From Datisca glomerata (lineage: Eukaryota; Streptophyta; Magnoliopsida; Cucurbitales; Datiscaceae): a stretch of 64,000 bases of DNA. Positions 58,441 through 64,000 of the stretch are shown in pieces. Made by a program: the position numbers and the translations under genes. The stretch lies in contig QANY01008651.1 in the NCBI GenBank assembly GCA_003255025.1, forward strand, positions 1,845,279 through 1,909,278, written 5' to 3'. The stretch's first letter is position 1. Every line of letters begins with the position of its first letter. Under the pieces are notes generated by a model. That model ran no database searches and had not been told where the DNA came from. It saw only the letters and a list, made by a program, of their open reading frames with translations.

Positions 58441-59520
58441 ATGTGGCTGACTGTACTTTTCTGTGGATTGTAGACTTTACAGTCACTAACCACATCTATT
58501 GTTCCATGTAGAGGTTCAAGGAAATCAAAAGGCTTAGCGAGGGTGAGTTCAGCTTTCGTTAGGGAAATTAAGCAATAGTATCGATTGTATTTGTTGAAAC
58601 TATTATATTGTCATTCGATAACAATTTTATCATTTGACGTGATGTTTATTATATCCCATTTTTGGGAAAAACCATATTTCAGTAGCTAGTTAGATTGAGC
58701 AAGGATTCAGTTTGAATTTGATTGATAAAGATATTGGTATTTTTAGAAATGATTACTTTATTACTATTGCACGTTTGATAAATAAACTGTTTTACATAAA
58801 ACCAATAGTTCTAATGATATATGACACTGAATTAAATATTGATAAAAAATGGATAGTAAAATGTTGAAGTCTGACTCAATTGATCTAACTTATTTATGAC
58901 ACTTATGTTTTGGCCACATTAGCCTCGACAGTATTAAAGGACTTGCAAATGATGGTCCATTGCAAACTTTAAGTGTGGGATCACTACCCACATGTAAATC
59001 ATGTATAGAAGGCAAAATGACCAATAGAACTTTTTCAACGAAGGGATAAAGAGTCACTTAATGCCTCAAACTCGTACACAGTGATGCATCTAGGCCATTG
59101 GATATCCAAGCAAGTGGAGGTTATGAATACTTTGTAAAGTTAACTGATGACTACTCATATTTTGGACATGTTTATCTAATGCACCAAAAGTTTGAAACTT
59201 TTGAAATGTTCAAAGAGAACATGTCTGTGGTTGAATCCCAATTAGAAAAATAAATCAAAACGTTACGATCTGATCGCGGTAGAGAGTACTTGTTAGGAGA
59301 GTTTGAAGACTTTCTTAAGGAAGAATGTATTCTTTCTCAGCTTACAGCACTTGGCACTCGAGAACATTATGGTGTGAGAGAGAGAAGGAATCAAACTATG
59401 TTAAATATGGTTAGATCCATGATGAGTTACTCATCCCTCCCATATTCATTCTGGGGATATGCCTTTGAAACAACAGCATACATTCTGAACCAAGTTCCAT
59501 AAAACACGATGCCTGGTATG
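58440..59520 (+). pseudogene. Copia-3 protease-side and integrase region, broken
   Basis: Pieces include CHFGHISLD-like text around 58905, then the integrase core VHSDASRPLDI, LTDDYSYFGHVYLM (first aspartate), LRSDRGREYL (second aspartate) and HYGVRERRNQTMLNMVRSMM (glutamate position). Next is LPYSFWGYAFETTAYILNQV. Stops lie near 59050 and 59252. The motif order is that of copia integrases, which insert cDNA into chromosomes. Confidence 0.85.
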
Positions 59521-61520
59521 CCATATGAAAGATGATATGGACGAAAGTCATTCGTAAACCACCTTAAAATATGGGAATGTCGAGCACATATTCTAAAATC
59601 GAAGATAGGCAAATTGGCTAGTCGATTAGAATCATGCCATTTTGTTGGATATCCCAAGGGAACGAAAGGATGCATCTTTTATAGTCCAACTGACAAGAAA
59701 ACATTCGTGAGCATGAATGGACATTTTCTTGAAGAGGACTACATAAGAAGTGTGAAGTCGAGGAACACTCTTATGCTAGAAGAATTATTGAGTCGGAAAC
59801 AGTTCCTGATTGGGGAGAACCACAGTAAGAGCTAGAGCCTATGGAGCCTCGACGTACTGGAAGGGTTGTTAGATAGCCTGACAGTACATGTATTATGGAG
59901 AAGGCTTAATAGCATATTCAAATAAGGATCATGATGAACATGTCTCATACTCACAGGTTAGGGCTGGTCCTGAAGAAAATCTATGGCAAAAATTCATGAA
60001 TGTTGAGATACAACCGATGTACTTGAACATAGTCTGAAAACTTATAGATCCTCCTGAAGGGGTAAAACCCGTAGGATGTAAATGGATTTATAGGAAAAAA
60101 AGATGTCTGGACGGTAATGTGGAGACATTTAAAGCTAGGCTAGTAGCCAATGGCTATACCCAAAAGGAATGTATTGATTATGAGGATACCTTCTAGCCGG
60201 TGGCCATGCTTAAATCCATCTGAATCCTCATGTTCGTTGCTGCTGCCCTTGATTGTAAAATCTGGCAGATGGATGTCAAGACTGCTTTTCCGAATGACAA
60301 TCTTAAAGAGCACAAATATATGGCCCAACTAGTCATGTTCATGGAGAAAGGCCAAGAAGGCAATGTTTGTGAACTAGTGAAGTCCATTTAGGAACTTAAG
60401 CAAGCGTTCCGATCTTGGAATATCAGATTCGATGAAATTGTCAAGAACTTCAGTTTTGAGTAGTTAATGGATGAGTCTTGTGTGTATAAGTTGATACACG
60501 AAGGAAATGTGGTTTTTCTGGTTTTGTACGTGGACGATATTCTGCTAATTGGAAATGATGTAAGAAAATTGTCTAATGTGAAGATTTGGCTTGCATAGGA
60601 ATTTGATATAAATGATCTTGGAGAAGCTGCCTTCGTCCTAGGTATTCAGATCTTTTGGGAATCAGAAGAACAGACAATTGGCATTGTCTCAAACATCTTA
60701 TATTGATAAGGTAATGGATCACTTTAGTATGCAAGAATCCAAGAAGGGATATCTTCCTTTCAGGCATGGAGTCAGCCTCTCCAAGAAGCAGTCTCCCAAG
60801 ACTCCTTAAGAAGAGGAAGACATGAGAAAGATTCTTTATGCCTCATCCGTGAGAAGTCTCATGTATGTGATGCTTTGCACTAGGCCAGACATTTGCTATG
60901 TGGTGGGCGTGGTGTCATTTCAAATCTAATCCTGAACTCGAGCATTGGAATGTCGCAAGCATATCCTTAAGTGTCTTTACAGAACAAAGAACTACATGCT
61001 TGTGTATTCAGATACTGACTTGAATATGACGAGATATATTGATTCTGATTTCCAAGAAAATAATGATTCTAGGAGGTCCACTTCAGGATCAATGTTTATC
61101 CTGAACGGTGGAGCTGTTATATGGAGAAGTATCAAGTAATCTGGCATTGCTGATTCTACCATGAAATTTTAGTATGTGGCAGCTTGTGAAGCTGCAAAGG
61201 AGGCTGTATGGCTTAGAGAGTTCTTGAAAACTCTGGAAGTTGTTCTAGAAGCTGACAACCCATGATATTTTACTGCGATAACAGTGAGGTTGTAACGAAT
61301 TTGAAGGAACCAACAAGCCACAAAAGATTCAAACACATAGAGCGTAAATATCACCTAATTAGAGAGATTGTTCAGCATGAAAATATAGTAACACACATAT
61401 TGACGGTCAACAACCTGACAGATCCATTCACAAAAACTTTAAGCAGTAAAGTCTTTGATGGTCATCTGGAGGGCATGGGGATACGAGATTGTACACGCTT
61501 ACTTTACTCCAAGTGGGAGA
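59520..61520 (+). pseudogene. Copia-3 reverse transcriptase and RNase H, broken
   Basis: SCHFVGYPKGTKGCIFYSPT (about 59632) marks the end of the integrase domain. RT begins with [23 protein letters not shown] text near 60060. Its catalytic box is VLYVDDILLIGND (about 60520-60560), with DLGEAAFVLGIQIF after it. RNase H (60945-61546) contains DSDFQENNDSRRSTSGSMFI, FYCDNSEVVTNLKEPTSHKR and the end motif LTDPFTKTLSSKVFDGHLEG. At least eight stops or shifts are present. Confidence 0.88.
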
Positions 61521-63300
61521 TTCTTGAAATTATGTCCATAAAGTAGGGTGTCATAACTATTTATGAGTATTTAATTATTTTCTCAGATACTTTGTATTAC
61601 CGAATTTAATGAATAAATGAAGGTTTTTTTATTAATTAAAGTGTGTTTATAATTTACTCAAGTACTAGAATTATTATCAATGTAAGAAGAGTAAAGACTG
61701 AGGGGTCATTCAGAGAAACTCTTCTGAAATAGTTCAAAATGTTATTCGCAGTCTTAGGATCGACTGAATAATCGAGTCCGATTATGACTGTTAAATTAAA
61801 CTAAAGGATGTCAGTCTTAGGGCATGGGAGTGGAGACTCTAACATTTTACCTAGACATGTTGTAGAACATGTTGAATAGACCATTAACAAATTAGTTAGG
61901 AGCAAATCCGTTTATCTAGCTCTAAATCTAATTCTTTACACCTTAAGGGTATTTTGGTAATTACTTTAATCCTCAGGTGAATACGAAACCTGACTTAGTT
62001 ACTTGTGATATTTGATATGCCGAAAGAGTGAGTTCAAATTACCGACAATACCTTGGCTGTTGGGATCGTGATTCAACTATGTTAACGTTACGGATTCACA
62101 TATATGGAATTCGTGGCGAGATTGCAAAATGTAACAATATCACCTTATGCTTTATTGATAAGTGTGTGAATAAATAAACCTGACCAGGTACTTAATGAAA
62201 TGAATCATTGAATAAGTCATAGTGAATTTTCAAGACAATTCACTGTTATGTCTTTTTTATTCACAGTCAATAAAGGAGTTAAGAAAATAATAACTAGATG
62301 GGTAAAATGATAATTTTACATCCCGCTCTTGTTGCTGATATTCACGAAGGGTTACATAGTAAAATATTATGTGGACTGCGAAATAAAAATTATTTATTTA
62401 CACTAACAGAAAATGTAGCGCGCATGAATCGAGAGTTGATTCGGTATCAGACCTATAATTGAGTCGTACCATGTGAGGATTGAATAGGTTAGGAATTAAT
62501 GAAGATAAATTCACCGAGTATTTGAATCCTATAGCTTTATTCATATGGGTTCATTCGATTTTAAGAGTAGCTCATAAAGACGAATGAGAAACAAAATCAA
62601 TTTGACCAAATATGTGTTTTGGATTAAGTTATACTTCCTGAACCCATATGTGATGGGTATCGTCACTAAAGTAGTGAAGAGTAAAAATTAATGTTCAAAT
62701 TAATTAATTGTTATTTTATATTTATATGATAATTAATAAATAAAAGAAATTAATTAAGAGCAATTTAATTATCCAATTTATATTGATGAATTTAGACACA
62801 GTATTGGCGTTAGGAAGATGTAAAATTTTGACAATTATAGTAAATGGAGGAGAATTTTGGCAATTGACAATATAGAGGTATATGTGTCCATTCCTTAATC
62901 TTTATATAGGGAATGGCATTGGGGTTGCCTCCTTGAGTGTGTTGATGCAGCCCTGATCACAGTGTGTGGTTCACTGAGCAAAGAAAATAGTTTCTCTCTC
63001 CTTTCCCTGCTGCCACCGAAATCTAGAGGAAGAAGAGAAAATTATCTTTTTACATTCTGTTGTTTTGAGTGCGAACACTCAATTCCTGATGACGTCCTAT
63101 TAAGATATATTTCTGAATCCTACGAGTGGTTGTTGGTGCGAAGATTGATTCAATTCTAAGAAAAACAAAGAACGCAAGACAGTCAATATGATTCCACCAA
63201 GTTAGAACTTATATGATACAAGAAAGGTATAATATTATTTTCACCTCTTCTAAATACGCCAATCTAAATATGCATGATCATAAAAGGTTTTATATTTATG
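61521..63300 (+). repeat. 3' LTR of Copia-3, right end truncated
   Basis: Starts TTCTTGAAATTATGTCCATA directly after the polypurine tract and parallels 54250-55985. It stops matching near 63300, where unrelated sequence begins (GGGGAGAATGTAACATC). Confidence 0.85.
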
Positions 63301-64000
63301 AACGGACAAGGGGAGAATGTAACATCTCGATAGCTTTCTGAGCTTCACTAACACTAGAGACCATATTTCGCTCATAAGCCAACTGTACAAGAGTAGGCGG
63401 GAGATTAGGCGGGCAACTGCGGAAACTCAAGTCCCACTCAGGATGCCTTGAAACTCCACGACATCACGACAGCTTTCAAAACCCAAGGAAAACTCCACGA
63501 GAAGGGTCTTTGAAACTCTAAGGACACATTGAAGTCTTCCATCCCCTTGGCGTGACCTTCAATCCACCGGTCGCAATTCTCCTTCCACTGAGTCTCCACC
63601 AAGTCAAGCTTCCTTCGGCTTCTCTCTCCTTATTCTCCACCTAATCTTCTTAGAATGCATGCCTTCCAAGAACCTTATCTTGTCTATCATGATGTTCTTC
63701 TAGTGTTGTAGATTATAGACAACCCTCTCCCAATCGGATAACCGAGCCTCCAACTCCCTACGAGCACTAGCAGCTTGATCGACCATAGTGGCCAAGGTGT
63801 GCCATAATCACTACATTAAAGGTCAAGATCTGTGAAAGGAAAAGAAGGAAAGCATGCCAGGAACTAGATAGGGTTGAAAGAATAAGGTACTAAGCCAGAG
63901 TCTGAAACTACAAGGGTGTGCTCCATGAAACCATCAGGGAACCCTACCTCGAGCCCTTCGAGAAGGTTGATTCCTCTCTCGGGATCAATATGCTTGGTCA
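63301..64000 (-). pseudogene. Unidentified coding-like remnant, minus strand
   Basis: The minus strand gives DQAASARRELEARLSDWERV, a charged coiled-coil-like run, around 63780-63720. In other frames it gives EWDLSFRSCPPNLPPTLVQL and AYERNMVSSVSEAQKA (about 63440-63320). Stops and frameshifts separate them. It looks like an old retrotransposon gag-type or other repetitive gene, but I do not recognise the family. It may continue past the right edge. Confidence 0.3.

Larger units (their letters stand above)
54250..63300 (+). mobile_element. Ty1/copia LTR retrotransposon with long LTRs (Copia-3), degenerate
   Basis: The order is 5' LTR (54250-56078), initiator-Met primer site, leader, gag, integrase, RT, RNase H, polypurine tract (AAGTGGGAGA, 61511-61520) and 3' LTR (61521 to about 63300, truncated at its right end). 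All genes contain stops. The 3' LTR breaks off before the CCAACA end, so no target duplication can be checked. Confidence 0.9.

Overview
The window is nuclear DNA of a flowering plant, probably a eudicot. Spliced genes with GT-AG introns sit in AT-rich DNA crowded with Ty1/copia elements, L1-type LINEs, LTR fragments, DNA transposons and minisatellites. I cannot name the species. No rRNA, tRNA, CRISPR array or bacterial operon is visible.

The only host genes I can assemble convincingly are four tandem copies of an ATS3-like (embryo-specific protein 3, PLAT/LH2-like fold) family, all on the minus strand: gene 1 (8603-9735), gene 2 (17153-19113), gene 3 (31614-33558) and gene 4 (34730-36951). 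Each has three exons with phase-0 introns at the same places and a middle exon of exactly 108 nt. Each protein has a signal peptide, the ATS3 domain and a hydrophobic C-terminus. They differ mainly in a proline-rich linker, which is absent in gene 1, short in gene 2, medium in gene 4 and very long and extensin-like in gene 3, where it is interrupted by an assembly gap. Genes 3 and 4 have both lost the same two cysteines. All four have CACGTG (G-box/ABRE-type) motifs upstream.

Region by region: 1-563, remnant of a MULE transposase. 600-7440, two decayed LINEs (A minus, B plus) lying head to head. 8.6-9.7 kb, gene 1. 10.5-11.3 kb, a PIF/Harbinger-like element with TAA target duplication. 12.07-14.75 kb, a large foldback element whose inverted arms contain about 93-bp tandem units, each with two short palindromes. 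14.8-17.1 kb, a second Harbinger-like arm and a CACTA-like remnant. 17.2-19.1 kb, gene 2. 19.7-20.9 kb, an LTR-like segment with a GC-rich 36-bp minisatellite. 21.5-31.1 kb, a copia element with both LTRs and its target duplication, interrupted by LINE C and a MITE-like insertion. 31.6-37.2 kb, genes 3 and 4 with their promoters. 38-53 kb, a mosaic of LTR fragments, including an inverted LTR pair at 39.7 and 46.1 kb, several minisatellites (60, about 28 and about 80 bp units) and a copia RT fragment. 54.25-63.3 kb, a long-LTR copia element with decayed gag-pol. 63.3-64 kb, an unidentified coding-like remnant.

No intact mobile-element protein is encoded; every element gene seen has stops or frameshifts. 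The most unusual items are the diversification of the ATS3 array and the hairpin-rich foldback element.
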